From contig CAZMCH010000001.1 of assembly GCA_964564735.1 (NCBI GenBank), positions 84,010 through 148,009 of the forward strand: a DNA stretch of 64,000 nucleotides. The letters are read 5' to 3'. This stretch comes from CAZMCH01 sp964564735. GTDB taxonomy: Bacteria > Poribacteria > DTPJ01. Shown here one piece after another: positions 42,973 to 52,140 of the stretch. Position 1 is the first letter of the stretch. Every line of letters starts with the position of its first letter. Under the pieces are notes generated by a model. The model saw only the letters and a program-made list of their open reading frames with translations. It did no database searches and had not been told where the DNA came from. A program made the translations under genes and the position numbers.

Positions 42973-44451
42973 TTACTCATTGCTTTCAGGGCGCATGTGT
43001 GGAAAGAATATAACATCTCTAAGAGAAGGCATATCAGTCAATAGCATAATAAGTCTGTCAACGCCGATTCCTAGACCGCCGGTCGGAGGCATTCCATATT
43101 CCAAAGCTCTGATGAAGTCCTCATCTAACATTTGCGCTTCATCATCTCCTGCTTCTCGTTGCTTTGCCTGATCAATGAAACGCTCTCTCTGATCTATTGG
43201 ATCGTTTAATTCGCTAAATGCGTTCCCTAATTCAAGATGACCTATAAATATTTCAAAACGCTCAACAACAGATTCATCATCCGCTTTCTTTTTGGCAAGT
43301 GGTGAAATCTCTGTCGGATGATTCATAACAAATGTCGGCTGAACCAAATTTGGCTCAACAAATTCTTCAAAAAGGAAGTTAATCAATTTACCACGTAAGA
43401 TATTTTTCGGCAATTCAGGTTCACGCTTGGACGCAATCTTATAGAGTTCATCATTGCTAGTATTCTTTACATCAATGCCCAATGCTTCTGATACTGCATC
43501 TGTCATTGGTAATCTTCGCCAAGGTGGTGTAAGATCGATCTCCTCGCCTTGATAGTTTATAACCATTGTGCCATATATTTCATTTGCAGAACCAGAAATC
43601 ATCTCTTCTGCAATAACCATCATATCATTATAATCGGCATAAGCCTGATATAACTCAAGCATTGTGAATTCGGGATTATGATCTCTATCCATGCCCTCAT
43701 TTCGGAAATCTTTTGAGATTTCATAAACTCTTTCAATTCCTCCGACTATTAATCGTTTTAGGTAGAGTTCATCTGCTATTCTTAAATAAAGGTCCATATC
43801 TAAGGCGTTATGGTGAGTGATAAATGGTCTTGCTGATGCACCTCCATAAAGAGGCTGAAGGACAGGTGTTTCTACTTCAACAAAGCCTCTATCATTAAGA
43901 TATTGCCTCATACTTTGAATAATCCTTGTTCTTGCAAGAAATACCTTTTTTACTTCTGGGTTGACTATAAGATCAGCGTATCTCTGTCTATATCTAATTT
44001 CTTTATCTTTTAGCCCATGCCATTTTTCTGGTAATGGTCGTAAGGATTTTGTCAGGAGTGTCAGTTTTTTGACAAGGATTGTTAATTCGCCTGTTTTTGT
44101 TCGGAAAATCCAGCCTTCAACGCCGATTATATCGCCTATATCAAGGTTCTTGAATACTTCATCAAAAGCCTGATCGCCAATTTGGTCTTTACGAATATAA
44201 ACCTGTATAGTGTCCGTTGAGTCTTGAATATTCATGAAGGCGGTTTTTCCATGCTCTCGCATAGACATTATGCGCCCAGCAATTTTAGCAGAATATTGAC
44301 CTTCTGCAAATTCGTTCACTTCTGCGAATCGCTTTATAATGTCACCAGTGGTATTTTCTGGAAAATACTTGCGTGGATAAGGATCGATCCCTGCGTTTCT
44401 AAGTTCCTCTAATTTTAATATTCTCTGTCTTATTAATTCGCTTTGTTCCAC
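42973..44451 (-). CDS. lysS: Lysyl-tRNA synthetase, class II
   Basis: A 492-residue class II aminoacyl-tRNA synthetase. An N-terminal OB anticodon-binding domain (about 55-145) is followed by the class II core: motif 1 near FVEVETPVLQPLYGGA, motif 2 FRNEGMDRDHNPEFTMLELYQAYADY, and motif 3 GLGIGVDRLIMLLTD. The start is a GTG at 44451, with AAAGGG 8 bases upstream and MEQSELIRQRI as the usual N-terminal start. A near-perfect consensus promoter lies 86-114 bases upstream. It is the first gene of the long minus-strand run. Confidence 0.95.
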   Translation of the reverse strand: MEQSELIRQRILKLEELRNAGIDPYPRKYFPENTTGDIIKRFAEVNEFAEGQYSAKIAGRIMSMREHGKTAFMNIQDSTDTIQVYIRKDQIGDQAFDEVFKNLDIGDIIGVEGWIFRTKTGELTILVKKLTLLTKSLRPLPEKWHGLKDKEIRYRQRYADLIVNPEVKKVFLARTRIIQSMRQYLNDRGFVEVETPVLQPLYGGASARPFITHHNALDMDLYLRIADELYLKRLIVGGIERVYEISKDFRNEGMDRDHNPEFTMLELYQAYADYNDMMVIAEEMISGSANEIYGTMVINYQGEEIDLTPPWRRLPMTDAVSEALGIDVKNTSNDELYKIASKREPELPKNILRGKLINFLFEEFVEPNLVQPTFVMNHPTEISPLAKKKADDESVVERFEIFIGHLELGNAFSELNDPIDQRERFIDQAKQREAGDDEAQMLDEDFIRALEYGMPPTGGLGIGVDRLIMLLTDMPSLRDVIFFPHMRPESNE

Positions 44452-44536
44452 TTAACTAACCCTTTGTTTGCTGTGAGATAATAATGGCTTTGTAACTATA
44501 TTTTCTGTAATTGAACATAAAGTAAAACTTACGAGA

Positions 44537-44565
44537 ATTATAAGTCAAAAGCACTTCCATGTCAA
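44537..44565 (-). promoter_or_regulatory. Consensus sigma-70 promoter of lysS and the downstream run
   Basis: On the minus strand TTGACA (complement of 44560-44565) and TATAAT (complement of 44537-44542) with a 17-base spacer: exact consensus for both boxes. Confidence 0.85.
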
Positions 44566-44688
44566 GTGAAAGTTCTTTTTTCAATAGTTCAGGCTTGATG
44601 ATGAGCTATGTTATAAAGTATAATGACAAGACATTATATTAGGAAGACGATTCATCAAATTATCTTTGCAAAATATAAAGGAGATTAT

Positions 44689-44943
44689 ATGAAAGAAGGC
44701 ACTAGGGAAGATTGGGAGAATGGATATTATATACACGGCAAGCCAGAATATCATGGCGGAATATGGAGAAGACCTGACACATGGCATAGCAATAAAGGTG
44801 TTAGCTGTTTACAAAGTGTATGCGCAAATGGTGACGATGATGATTCAAATATCTATCGTGGAAAATGCGTATATGAATGCACATGCTGTTATCTAAATCT
44901 TCTTCATACAGAGGAATATCACAAATCACAAACAAAAAAATAA
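44689..44943 (+). CDS. Small Cys-rich hypothetical protein
   Basis: An 84-residue protein with a good ribosome site (AAAGGAG 8 bases before the ATG at 44689). It carries six cysteines in the C-terminal half (VSCLQSVCANG, GKCVYECTCCYL) and a His/Trp-rich first half (NGYYIHGKPEYHGGIWRRPDTWH). The pattern suggests a metal- or cluster-binding fold, but I do not recognise the family. No signal peptide. It stands between lysS (divergent) and a MocA-type oxidoreductase. The 66 bases upstream, also open, have no ribosome site and are left out. Confidence 0.65.
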   Translation: MKEGTREDWENGYYIHGKPEYHGGIWRRPDTWHSNKGVSCLQSVCANGDDDDSNIYRGKCVYECTCCYLNLLHTEEYHKSQTKK

Positions 44944-45009
44944 CTATCTATATAATGATTAATGATAAATATAAAAAGATTTATGTATCCTACCAAAACT
45001 ATACAATGC

Positions 45010-45038
45010 TTTTATTTTTTTGTTTAGTATAGTATAAT
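45010..45038 (+). promoter_or_regulatory. Possible promoter of the Gfo/Idh/MocA gene
   Basis: A perfect TATAAT at 45033-45038, 67 bases before the start codon. The -35 region (TTTTAT at 45010) is poor, so it may need an activator. Confidence 0.4.
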
Positions 45039-45104
45039 TACAACATGTCTGGGCATTTGCTTATAATCTTAAGGAATAAATTATATATTAATTAGGAGAT
45101 CAAT

Positions 45105-46229
45105 ATGAAAAAATATCGTGTAGGAATAATCGGGTTTGCGCACATGCACATTAACAACGTAGCTGGAATTTATGGAGAACATCCTCAAGTTGAATTTGTG
45201 GCGTGTTCTGATACTGTTCCTGCTATACCAGAATTGAGGGAAGCCCCATACACAAGGACATGGAATATAAAGAATGTCATGAAAAATCAGGGCATAACAA
45301 AGTTTTATGATGATTATAATGAAATGCTTGATAAAGAAAAATTTGACATTATAATCTGTTGTTCAGAAAACGCAAAACATCCTGATATAGTTGAGGCATG
45401 TGCAAAATCGGGTGTAAATGTATGTGTTGAGAAGCCAATGGCAATGTCTTATGAACATGCTTGGCGAATGGTTCGTGCATGCCAGCTTAACGGAACGACA
45501 ATGATGATAAATTGGCCTCTTACATGGTCGCCAACCGCACACAAGGCAAAAACCCTCATTGATGAAGGTGTTATTGGACGTGTTCTTCAAATGAAATGGC
45601 GTGCAGGGCATACAGGACCCTTGGGACCAGGAGCCGCTCATGCTGGAGTAAGCGAAACTGCAGATTCAATGAGTGGTGCAGAACGTGCAGCAACTTGGTG
45701 GCATCAATCATCAGCCGGCGGTGGTGCAATGCTTGATTTCTGTTGTTATGGTGCGATGGTGTCAAGATGGTATATCGGTGAACAGGCGATCTCTGCTGTT
45801 GGCATGAAGGCAAACCTAGATAGTCAATGGGGCGATGCTGATGATAACGGGGCAATGATTGTCAGATTCCCAAACGCAATGTGCATGCTAGAAGGTACTT
45901 GGACAACATGGGACCATGGTATACCGGGCGGACCAATCGTATATGGAACAAAAGGCACACTTGTTGTTGACTCAATTAATGGAAAACCCGTTGTCAGACT
46001 AGAAAAAGGACATGGTCAGAGAACAATATATGAGCCTGATCCTCTTTTAGAAAATCGCCATCAAGCATCTTGGGAGTTTATTCATCATCTTGAAACTGGC
46101 AAGCCTCTCCATCCAACAGTTGAGATGACATTTAACCTTGAAGTTATGGCAATATTAGATGCAGGCGTTAGGTCAGCAAAAAGCGGAAAAATGGAGACTG
46201 TCAATTCTGTTCATTGGCAGAATCAATAA
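45105..46229 (+). CDS. Gfo/Idh/MocA family oxidoreductase
   Basis: A 374-residue NAD(P)-dependent sugar or inositol dehydrogenase-like protein. The N-terminal nucleotide-binding region VGIIGFAHMHINNVAG is a divergent form of the GxGxxG turn; the family's central GVNVCVEKPMAMSYEHA follows at about 104-120. The C-terminal substrate domain includes GGAMLDFCCYGAMVSRW. Proteins with such a GFAHMH turn form a subgroup that may use a different cofactor mode. AGGAG precedes the ATG. It is followed after 7 bases by a cation antiporter gene. Substrate not identifiable. Confidence 0.83.
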   Translation: MKKYRVGIIGFAHMHINNVAGIYGEHPQVEFVACSDTVPAIPELREAPYTRTWNIKNVMKNQGITKFYDDYNEMLDKEKFDIIICCSENAKHPDIVEACAKSGVNVCVEKPMAMSYEHAWRMVRACQLNGTTMMINWPLTWSPTAHKAKTLIDEGVIGRVLQMKWRAGHTGPLGPGAAHAGVSETADSMSGAERAATWWHQSSAGGGAMLDFCCYGAMVSRWYIGEQAISAVGMKANLDSQWGDADDNGAMIVRFPNAMCMLEGTWTTWDHGIPGGPIVYGTKGTLVVDSINGKPVVRLEKGHGQRTIYEPDPLLENRHQASWEFIHHLETGKPLHPTVEMTFNLEVMAILDAGVRSAKSGKMETVNSVHWQNQ

Positions 46230-46236
46230 AATTATA

Positions 46237-47202
46237 ATGATATTAACAATTTTTCTATTTCTTATCGGATTTGTTTTTCTAATTAAGGGTGCTGATCTGC
46301 TAGTAGATGGCGCGTCTTCCATTGCAAGAAAAATGGGTATATCAACACTTGTTATTGGATTGACTATTGTATCATTCGGGACATCTGCGCCAGAACTTAT
46401 CGTATCTATTTTGGCAAATATACAGGGCAAAGCGGATATTGCTATCGGTAACGTTCTGGGAAGTAATATAGCAAATATATTGCTTATACTCGGTGTATCT
46501 GCGTCAATAAAGCCCATTTTTGTAAAGAGAAGCACTATTTGGAAGGAAATACCTTTCAGCCTTCTTGCTATTGTTGTATTGGCTCTAATGGCAAATGATA
46601 ATATAATTGATGGAGCAAATTATTCAAGCATTACAAGAATTGACGGACTTGTTCTTTTGGCGTTTCTAATTATCTTCTTATATTATGTATTTGGCATTAG
46701 TAAGATTGATAAGAATAGCTCAGATTTCACGCAATTACCCAGTCATTCATTATTACGGTCAATATTATATATTATAATTGGGCTTGCAGGATTGGCAATT
46801 GGTGGAAGATGGATAGTAAATGGTGCAATAGCTATAGCGACAGAACTGGGTATAAACGAGGGAGTTGTTGCACTTACTATCGTTGCTGGAGGAACTTCGC
46901 TTCCAGAATTGGCAACCTCGGTTGTTGCAGCACGCAAGGGCAATGTTGATATTGTTGTTGGTAATGCTATTGGCTCAAATATACTAAATATATTTCTTGT
47001 CTTGGCTATAAGTGCTGTTATAACACCATTACCATTTTCAAGCAACTTGATCTTTGATGTATCCGCTGTTATCTTTATAACCTTGCTTTTGTTTATGTTT
47101 ACTTTTATTGGCAATAACCAAAACATCCTGAAAAGATGGCAGGGCATATTATTTATTTGCTTTTATGTTGTGTATATCATATCACTGTTAATAAGGGCTT
47201 AA
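46237..47202 (+). CDS. Ca2+:cation antiporter (CaCA family, YrbG-like)
   Basis: A 321-residue membrane protein with two homologous halves of five helices each. The alpha repeats carry the ion-binding signatures: SFGTSAPELIVSILA with GNVLGSNIAN (about 47-80) and AGGTSLPELATSVVAARKG with GNAIGSNILNIFLV (about 210-255). This is the Na+/Ca2+ exchanger pattern (E. coli YrbG type). The start at 46237 is chosen; the longer frame would overlap the oxidoreductase stop. It is followed after one base by the RseC-like gene and both are probably co-transcribed. Physiological ion (Ca2+, or another) not shown. Confidence 0.9.
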   Translation: MILTIFLFLIGFVFLIKGADLLVDGASSIARKMGISTLVIGLTIVSFGTSAPELIVSILANIQGKADIAIGNVLGSNIANILLILGVSASIKPIFVKRSTIWKEIPFSLLAIVVLALMANDNIIDGANYSSITRIDGLVLLAFLIIFLYYVFGISKIDKNSSDFTQLPSHSLLRSILYIIIGLAGLAIGGRWIVNGAIAIATELGINEGVVALTIVAGGTSLPELATSVVAARKGNVDIVVGNAIGSNILNIFLVLAISAVITPLPFSSNLIFDVSAVIFITLLLFMFTFIGNNQNILKRWQGILFICFYVVYIISLLIRA

Positions 47203-47203
47203 A

Positions 47204-47605
47204 ATGCTTGAAACAGGCATAATAATAAAAATAGATGGTAAAAAAGCAACTGTTAAGATAAATAAAGCTCAGGCTTGTTCTCATTGCAAATCAAAATGTA
47301 TGGAGAGTGATGGCTTTATGATTACAGAAGCCATAAATTCTGTCGGTGCAAATATTGGAGATGTAGTAAAATTAGAAATTAACTCAAAAACAGCATTAAG
47401 AGCAATCTTGATTGTCTTTGGCTTGCCATTAGTTATAATGCTTGCTGGTGTTTTTATTGCAAGCATTATAACTAATAATCAAGCATATATAATAGCTGTT
47501 GGCGTTATTATGCTTCTGTTAGCGATTATTCCCTTAAAAGCCTATGATAATCATTTGAGAAAAAAAGAAACATGCGGTATTACTATTATTGAAGTTTTGA
47601 GCTAA
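47204..47605 (+). CDS. RseC/MucC-family positive regulator of sigma(E)-like membrane protein
   Basis: A 133-residue membrane protein: N-terminal domain with C25-x2-C28-x3-C32 (ACSHCKSKC), followed by two transmembrane helices (about 66-90 and 93-112). That arrangement is the RseC/SoxR-reducing-system family, whose members occur beside rnf electron-transport genes and in SoxR reduction. No rnf genes are nearby here; only a Ca2+ antiporter lies upstream. The Cys residues may bind an iron-sulfur cluster or disulfide. It overlaps a convergent gene by 4 bases. Confidence 0.8.
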   Translation: MLETGIIIKIDGKKATVKINKAQACSHCKSKCMESDGFMITEAINSVGANIGDVVKLEINSKTALRAILIVFGLPLVIMLAGVFIASIITNNQAYIIAVGVIMLLLAIIPLKAYDNHLRKKETCGITIIEVLS

Positions 47606-48153
47606 AATCTGCCTGAATAAGCGAATTGTATCGCAGGAATAGCATTAAAATCTTTAACCTCAACACGAGCATATTTATATCTGTAAATATCAACTGAAAA
47701 ATAGCCATACATCATAAATAAATCAAGCGTCCAGTTACGAGCAGGCAATATTCTTACTCCAGCATTTAAGCCGTTGTTTAATTCCAATATTATTTTTAAG
47801 TTATTTGATAATGGTGCTTCAAATCCTGCAAAGAATATATAAGGAGCCGCTTTCACGCCAAGAAGTAATTCAGAAGAGCCTATATCGGGACTAAAAACAA
47901 TATAAGGGCTTAAAAATGGAAATAAAGATGCGCCAATCGCTACTTTATCCATTGAATATTTGACGCCATGTATCCCAACTTCTAGGTTTTCTGCGATACC
48001 AAAATCAAAATAGAGTAAACCTATATTATAATGTCCTTCTTTAAGGCTTTCGGCTTTTGGAACAGTGAAAAGCCAAGTCGGTTCTTCTGCAAACGCTGTT
48101 GATATGGCTAATAAAGTTATAAAAACTACAATGGAAATGATCCTAATTTTCAT
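47602..48153 (-). CDS. Small predicted outer-membrane beta-barrel protein
   Basis: A 183-residue exported protein with a signal peptide (ending AFAEE), alternating strands (YNIGLLYFDFGIAENLEVGIHGVKYS; KVAIGASLFPFLSPYIVFS; NNGLNAGVRILPARNWTLDLFMMYGYFSV) and a C-terminal Phe (FAYSGRF), all signs of an 8-stranded-type outer-membrane barrel. The family is unknown to me. It is transcribed convergently to the RseC-like gene and alone on its strand. No ligand can be guessed. Confidence 0.7.
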   Translation of the reverse strand: MKIRIISIVVFITLLAISTAFAEEPTWLFTVPKAESLKEGHYNIGLLYFDFGIAENLEVGIHGVKYSMDKVAIGASLFPFLSPYIVFSPDIGSSELLLGVKAAPYIFFAGFEAPLSNNLKIILELNNGLNAGVRILPARNWTLDLFMMYGYFSVDIYRYKYARVEVKDFNAIPAIQFAYSGRF

Positions 48154-48267
48154 ATCTGATGCCTCCTAAAAGGTTTTTTTGACTTTATATTACTTATTTT
48201 ATAGTTTATAACATATAGACTTGGTTGTCCAGATTTTTGTTTAAATTTATAAAGATGGAGGATTGTA

Positions 48268-50574
48268 ATGTTGATATATGCAAACCTTATTTTTTCCCTT
48301 TTAACGTCATGTGTTATACCTGATCAACCAAAACAAATACAAGAATATAAAATATTGAAAGAGTGGAATTTTGATGATCTTGGGGGATGGAATTTCGGAA
48401 ATGAGATAATAAATCCAGTTATCCAAGATGGTATTTTAGAGTTTACTGCGGAGGGTAGCGATCCAATATTATATAGTAAAGAATACGATTCGCTTCCAGC
48501 AAATAATCGCCAAAAGATTCAAATGCGCATAAAAGCTGATTCTTCTGGAACATGGGAGCTTTTCTATGCAAATAGCAATGAAGGTCGTTTTGGGGGATAT
48601 AGCCAAGATCAATCATATCGCTTCAATATTTCATCAAGAAAAGATTGGCAGATAGTAAATATAAGTCCGTTTTGGGGCGCGCTTGGAAAGACCATCAAAT
48701 TCAGGCTTGATCCTGCTAATGGACATTTCCAGATTGATTGGATAAGGATTATTGAAGTCCCTGAAGCTACTTCCGATGTATCATGGAAATCTCATAATTG
48801 GCTTTCCGATATGAATGTTGAAACTATTGAAACCAATAAAGAAGCACTAACAATAAAAGCCAGTGAAGGTGGAGCAACATTTTTTGCATTTACAAATATC
48901 GATGCTTCTAATATGCCGATATTATATTATAGAGCCAAAGGAAAGGATTTAGGTAGTATCAACTTTTGCTGGGCTAATGATATAGCTCCGGGGTTACATA
49001 CCGCAGGAGTTCAGCTTAATCCAGATGGTCATTGGCATTCTGCAAATATCGATATATCAAAATTCAAAAACTGGGAAGGTCATATCGACATTGTTGGTTT
49101 TGTGTTTGGTCAGTCAAAAGGAGATGAATTGACGTTATCTGACTTTATTATCTCTGATTTGCCACAGGGCAAACCTGATCTTGAACTTATAAATCTCATT
49201 GCTGAACCTGTCATACGCAGACAAGGGCAAATTGCGACAATATCTGCATATATTAAAAATACTGGTGCTGAGACATATCAAGGTGGTAATGCTTCATTAT
49301 TGATCCCTGCTTATTCAAAAATGACTGATGACGATAAAAAAATGATACCATCGTTAAATTTTGATGAAGTGGCGGTTGTTAAATGGCAAGTTATATTTAA
49401 TGAATCTGGGAATATCCCTGTTAGAATTGAAGTAGATAACACATGGAATTTATCAGGCACAGTCCGAATTGAGCCTGCCATTTATATTGAAAAATCTGAT
49501 TATGTTCCAGAGCCAAAGCCTGTTGATACATCTCCTTACGAGATAGGCGTATATTATTTCCCCGGCTGGTCGGCTGATCAATGGGATAGATGGGCAAAGC
49601 AAAAGGGATTTCCAGAACGTGACCCAGTTCTCGGCTTTTATCGAGAGGGCGATCCCGAGGTTGCTGATTGGCATATAAAATGGGCTGTTGAAAATGGCAT
49701 AACCTATTTCATGTATGACTGGTATTGGCGTGACGGGAAAATTGCTCTTGAAAAGGGGCTTGAGGATGGCTATTTAAGGGCGAAATATCGTGATTATATG
49801 AAATTTTGTGTTATGTGGGCGAATCATGCGCCCTTTCATAATCATACATTGGAACAGCTTTTGACTGTTACAGATTATTGGATAGAGAAATACTTTAAGC
49901 TAGATTGCTACTATAAGATTGATGAAAAATTTGTTGTTTCATTCTTTGATCCAAATAATCTTACGCATGATCTTGGAGGAAGCGATAACGTAAGAAAAGC
50001 GTTTGACGCAATGCGAAAGAGGGTTCAGAATGCAGGCTTTGAAGGGATATATTTTATCGCTTGTGGGGATAATAGCCCGAACAGCCAAAAACGCTTTAAG
50101 CAAGAAGGATATAATGCAATCAGCGCATATAATTATCATACTGCAGGAGCAACTTCGCAATGGTCATCCTATAAATCGCTAATGCAGGGGCATGTTGATA
50201 TATGGAATAACTCATTAAGAAGCGATACTTTGACATATATACCACTTTTGACAGATGGATGGGATTCGCGACCGTGGCATGGAAATAAAGCGATTGTCCG
50301 TTTCGGCAGAACAACCGATCTTTTCAAGATGGGCTTGCAAGCCATGAAGGATTGGATGGATGAAAATAAGAGGCATATCGGATTGATTGAGGCATGGAAC
50401 GAATGGGGCGAAGGAAGCTATATTGAGCCTAATTCAGAGTTTGGCTTTGGTGATCTGGAAGCAATAAGGGAGGTCTTCGGCAAAACAGACGAATATCCGC
50501 AGAATGTTGCCCCTTCAGATGTTGGTCTAGGTCTCTATGATATTTCTACAATTGATCATGAATTGGCAAAATAA
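48268..50574 (+). CDS. Lipoprotein with WbsX/GH99-like domain
   Basis: A 768-residue protein with a lipobox in the first 15 residues (LLTSC15), preceded by GGAGG. N-terminal ConA/CBM-like region (about 25-300 in two parts), a CARDB-like linker (about 305-400, NTGAETYQGGNASLLIP), and a C-terminal glycosyl-hydrolase-99-like domain of the WbsX type (about 415-745: EIGVYYFPGWSADQWDRW, ITYFMYDWYWRDG, the late EAWNEWGEGSYIEP). Acidic residues in the last motif are likely catalytic in family relatives. Such proteins occur in polysaccharide biosynthesis or degradation clusters. The substrate is not known. No promoter called. Confidence 0.82.
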   Translation: MLIYANLIFSLLTSCVIPDQPKQIQEYKILKEWNFDDLGGWNFGNEIINPVIQDGILEFTAEGSDPILYSKEYDSLPANNRQKIQMRIKADSSGTWELFYANSNEGRFGGYSQDQSYRFNISSRKDWQIVNISPFWGALGKTIKFRLDPANGHFQIDWIRIIEVPEATSDVSWKSHNWLSDMNVETIETNKEALTIKASEGGATFFAFTNIDASNMPILYYRAKGKDLGSINFCWANDIAPGLHTAGVQLNPDGHWHSANIDISKFKNWEGHIDIVGFVFGQSKGDELTLSDFIISDLPQGKPDLELINLIAEPVIRRQGQIATISAYIKNTGAETYQGGNASLLIPAYSKMTDDDKKMIPSLNFDEVAVVKWQVIFNESGNIPVRIEVDNTWNLSGTVRIEPAIYIEKSDYVPEPKPVDTSPYEIGVYYFPGWSADQWDRWAKQKGFPERDPVLGFYREGDPEVADWHIKWAVENGITYFMYDWYWRDGKIALEKGLEDGYLRAKYRDYMKFCVMWANHAPFHNHTLEQLLTVTDYWIEKYFKLDCYYKIDEKFVVSFFDPNNLTHDLGGSDNVRKAFDAMRKRVQNAGFEGIYFIACGDNSPNSQKRFKQEGYNAISAYNYHTAGATSQWSSYKSLMQGHVDIWNNSLRSDTLTYIPLLTDGWDSRPWHGNKAIVRFGRTTDLFKMGLQAMKDWMDENKRHIGLIEAWNEWGEGSYIEPNSEFGFGDLEAIREVFGKTDEYPQNVAPSDVGLGLYDISTIDHELAK

Positions 50575-50607
50575 GAGAAAAATTTGAAAAAATTCTCTAA
50601 AACGAAC

Positions 50608-50636
50608 TTGACTACTTAACTTGTGTATAGTATAAT
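50608..50636 (+). promoter_or_regulatory. Sigma-70 promoter of the dinB operon
   Basis: TTGACT at 50608-50613 and TATAAT at 50631-50636, spacer 17. I see no LexA-type palindrome over it. Confidence 0.7.
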
Positions 50637-50699
50637 ATCTATAAAACATTGTGTTAATTAGCTTAAATATAGGTATTATTAGCCAGTTTGTCATGATTA

Positions 50700-50954
50700 A
50701 TGAAGATGTATGCCATAATTGATGAACCAATATCTGTCGGTGTTATATTCTCATCAGGCAAGATAAATCCTAAATTCTTTGTCTGGAAAGGGGAAAAATA
50801 TACCATTGAGAAAATAACCTTTTTATGGGATTCAAAGGTTGGTTCAGCACAGGTGTTTCATTTTGCTGTTATAAATAACAGTTCTGTATATGAAATCTCA
50901 TATAATCTTGAGACATCAAACTGGAAACTGGACAAGATACATGAACAATGGTAG
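50700..50954 (+). CDS. DUF6504-like small protein, partner of DinB
   Basis: An 84-residue protein with the pattern EPISVGVIFSSGKINPKFFVWKGEKYTIEKI...W and SVYEISYNLETSNWKLDKI, resembling DUF6504 domains found next to Y-family polymerases (ImuB/DinB) in actinobacteria. It overlaps dinB by 14 bases, so translation is coupled. A possible role is as an accessory protein or single-domain adaptor of translesion synthesis, which is inference. No clear ribosome site is seen before the ATG, so a start at the second Met (50706) is possible. Confidence 0.6.
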   Translation: MKMYAIIDEPISVGVIFSSGKINPKFFVWKGEKYTIEKITFLWDSKVGSAQVFHFAVINNSSVYEISYNLETSNWKLDKIHEQW

Positions 50955-52137
50955 AGTTATCGTGCATTTGGATATGGATGCTTATTTTGCCTCTGTGGAA
51001 CAACAATCTAATCCATTTCTTAAAGGCAAACCCGTCATTGTTACAGGCAGGGGCAACAGGACAATAATTTCAACATCAAGCTATGAGGCAAGGGCTTATG
51101 GGATCAAGACTGGAATGACAGTTCCAGAAGCAAAGAAGCTTTGTCCACATCTTATAAGGGTTGATACAAATTTTGATAAGTATATGTCAACAACCCTAAA
51201 GATCCGTAATATTCTTATAAATTTTACTGATCGTATTGAGACATATTCCATCGATGAATTCTTTTTAGACATCACAAACGGTAATTTAACTCTTGAAGAT
51301 TCTGATAATCTTGTAAGACAGATCAAAAATGTTATTCATAGAGAAATCGGTCTTACATGCTCATGCGGTATTGCACCAAATAAGCTATTGGCAAAGCTTG
51401 GCTCTGAACTTCAAAAACCTGATGGCCTGGCAATAGTTAACTCAGAGAATTTCAATGGTATATTAAGGGAACTTCCTGTTGACAAACTTCATGGGCTTGG
51501 GAAAAAAACAGCAGAATCACTGAGGCGGATTGGGATAAACACAATCGGTGATCTTGGAGATACTTCAATTAGCCTGCTTACAACTCATTTCGGCTTTTGG
51601 GGGCATATTCTTAAACTTATGGGACAGGGCATTGACAATTCTCCTGTATCATATTATTGGGAGCATAGCGAGCAAAAATCAATGGGACATTCTCTTACAT
51701 TTACCTTTGATACTGCTGATCCGATTATAATAAAAGCCTATACACTAATGCTTTGCCAGAAGTTAGCTATGCGTCTGAGAAACGAAGGAAAAGCCGGCTA
51801 TACAGTCGCATTAACGATAAGGGATAAGGACTTTAAAACCTTTTGTTACCAAAAATCAGTTAATTACATGCTAAATACAACTCATGAAATCTATAATGTC
51901 TGTCTGAAAATTTTGCGCGAACTTGTTAGAATCAAAAAGCCTGTAAGATTAATCGGAGTAAATATAAATAATCTCGTGAATATCCCTGACCAACTATATC
52001 TAATAGAGAATTTTAACAAGGCAGAAAACTTAAATAAAGTGATTGTTGCACTCAATAACAGATATGGGGAATTTACGATTAAACCTGCAAGCCTTTTGAC
52101 GATAACTAATACCAAACATAAAAGAACCTATAAATAA
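50941..52137 (+). CDS. dinB: DNA polymerase IV (Y family)
   Basis: A 398-residue translesion polymerase. Seen: VHLDMDAYFASVEQQ (palm, D11 and D13 region), STSSYEARAYGIKTGM, YSIDEFFLDIT (the catalytic SxDE), CSCGIAPNKLLAKLGSE, the helix-hairpin-helix HGLGKKTAESLRRIGINTIGDL, and a C-terminal little-finger domain. Length is standard. The start at 50941 is taken; the frame from 50890 would run inside the upstream gene. No beta-clamp-binding motif of the usual QLxLF form is seen at the end. It is the only DNA-repair gene in the window. Confidence 0.93.
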   Translation: MNNGRVIVHLDMDAYFASVEQQSNPFLKGKPVIVTGRGNRTIISTSSYEARAYGIKTGMTVPEAKKLCPHLIRVDTNFDKYMSTTLKIRNILINFTDRIETYSIDEFFLDITNGNLTLEDSDNLVRQIKNVIHREIGLTCSCGIAPNKLLAKLGSELQKPDGLAIVNSENFNGILRELPVDKLHGLGKKTAESLRRIGINTIGDLGDTSISLLTTHFGFWGHILKLMGQGIDNSPVSYYWEHSEQKSMGHSLTFTFDTADPIIIKAYTLMLCQKLAMRLRNEGKAGYTVALTIRDKDFKTFCYQKSVNYMLNTTHEIYNVCLKILRELVRIKKPVRLIGVNINNLVNIPDQLYLIENFNKAENLNKVIVALNNRYGEFTIKPASLLTITNTKHKRTYK

Positions 52138-52140
52138 GAT

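Noticed and set aside
50575..50699. LexA/SOS box for the dinB operon
   Set aside because: No palindrome of a recognised LexA type is present around the promoter.
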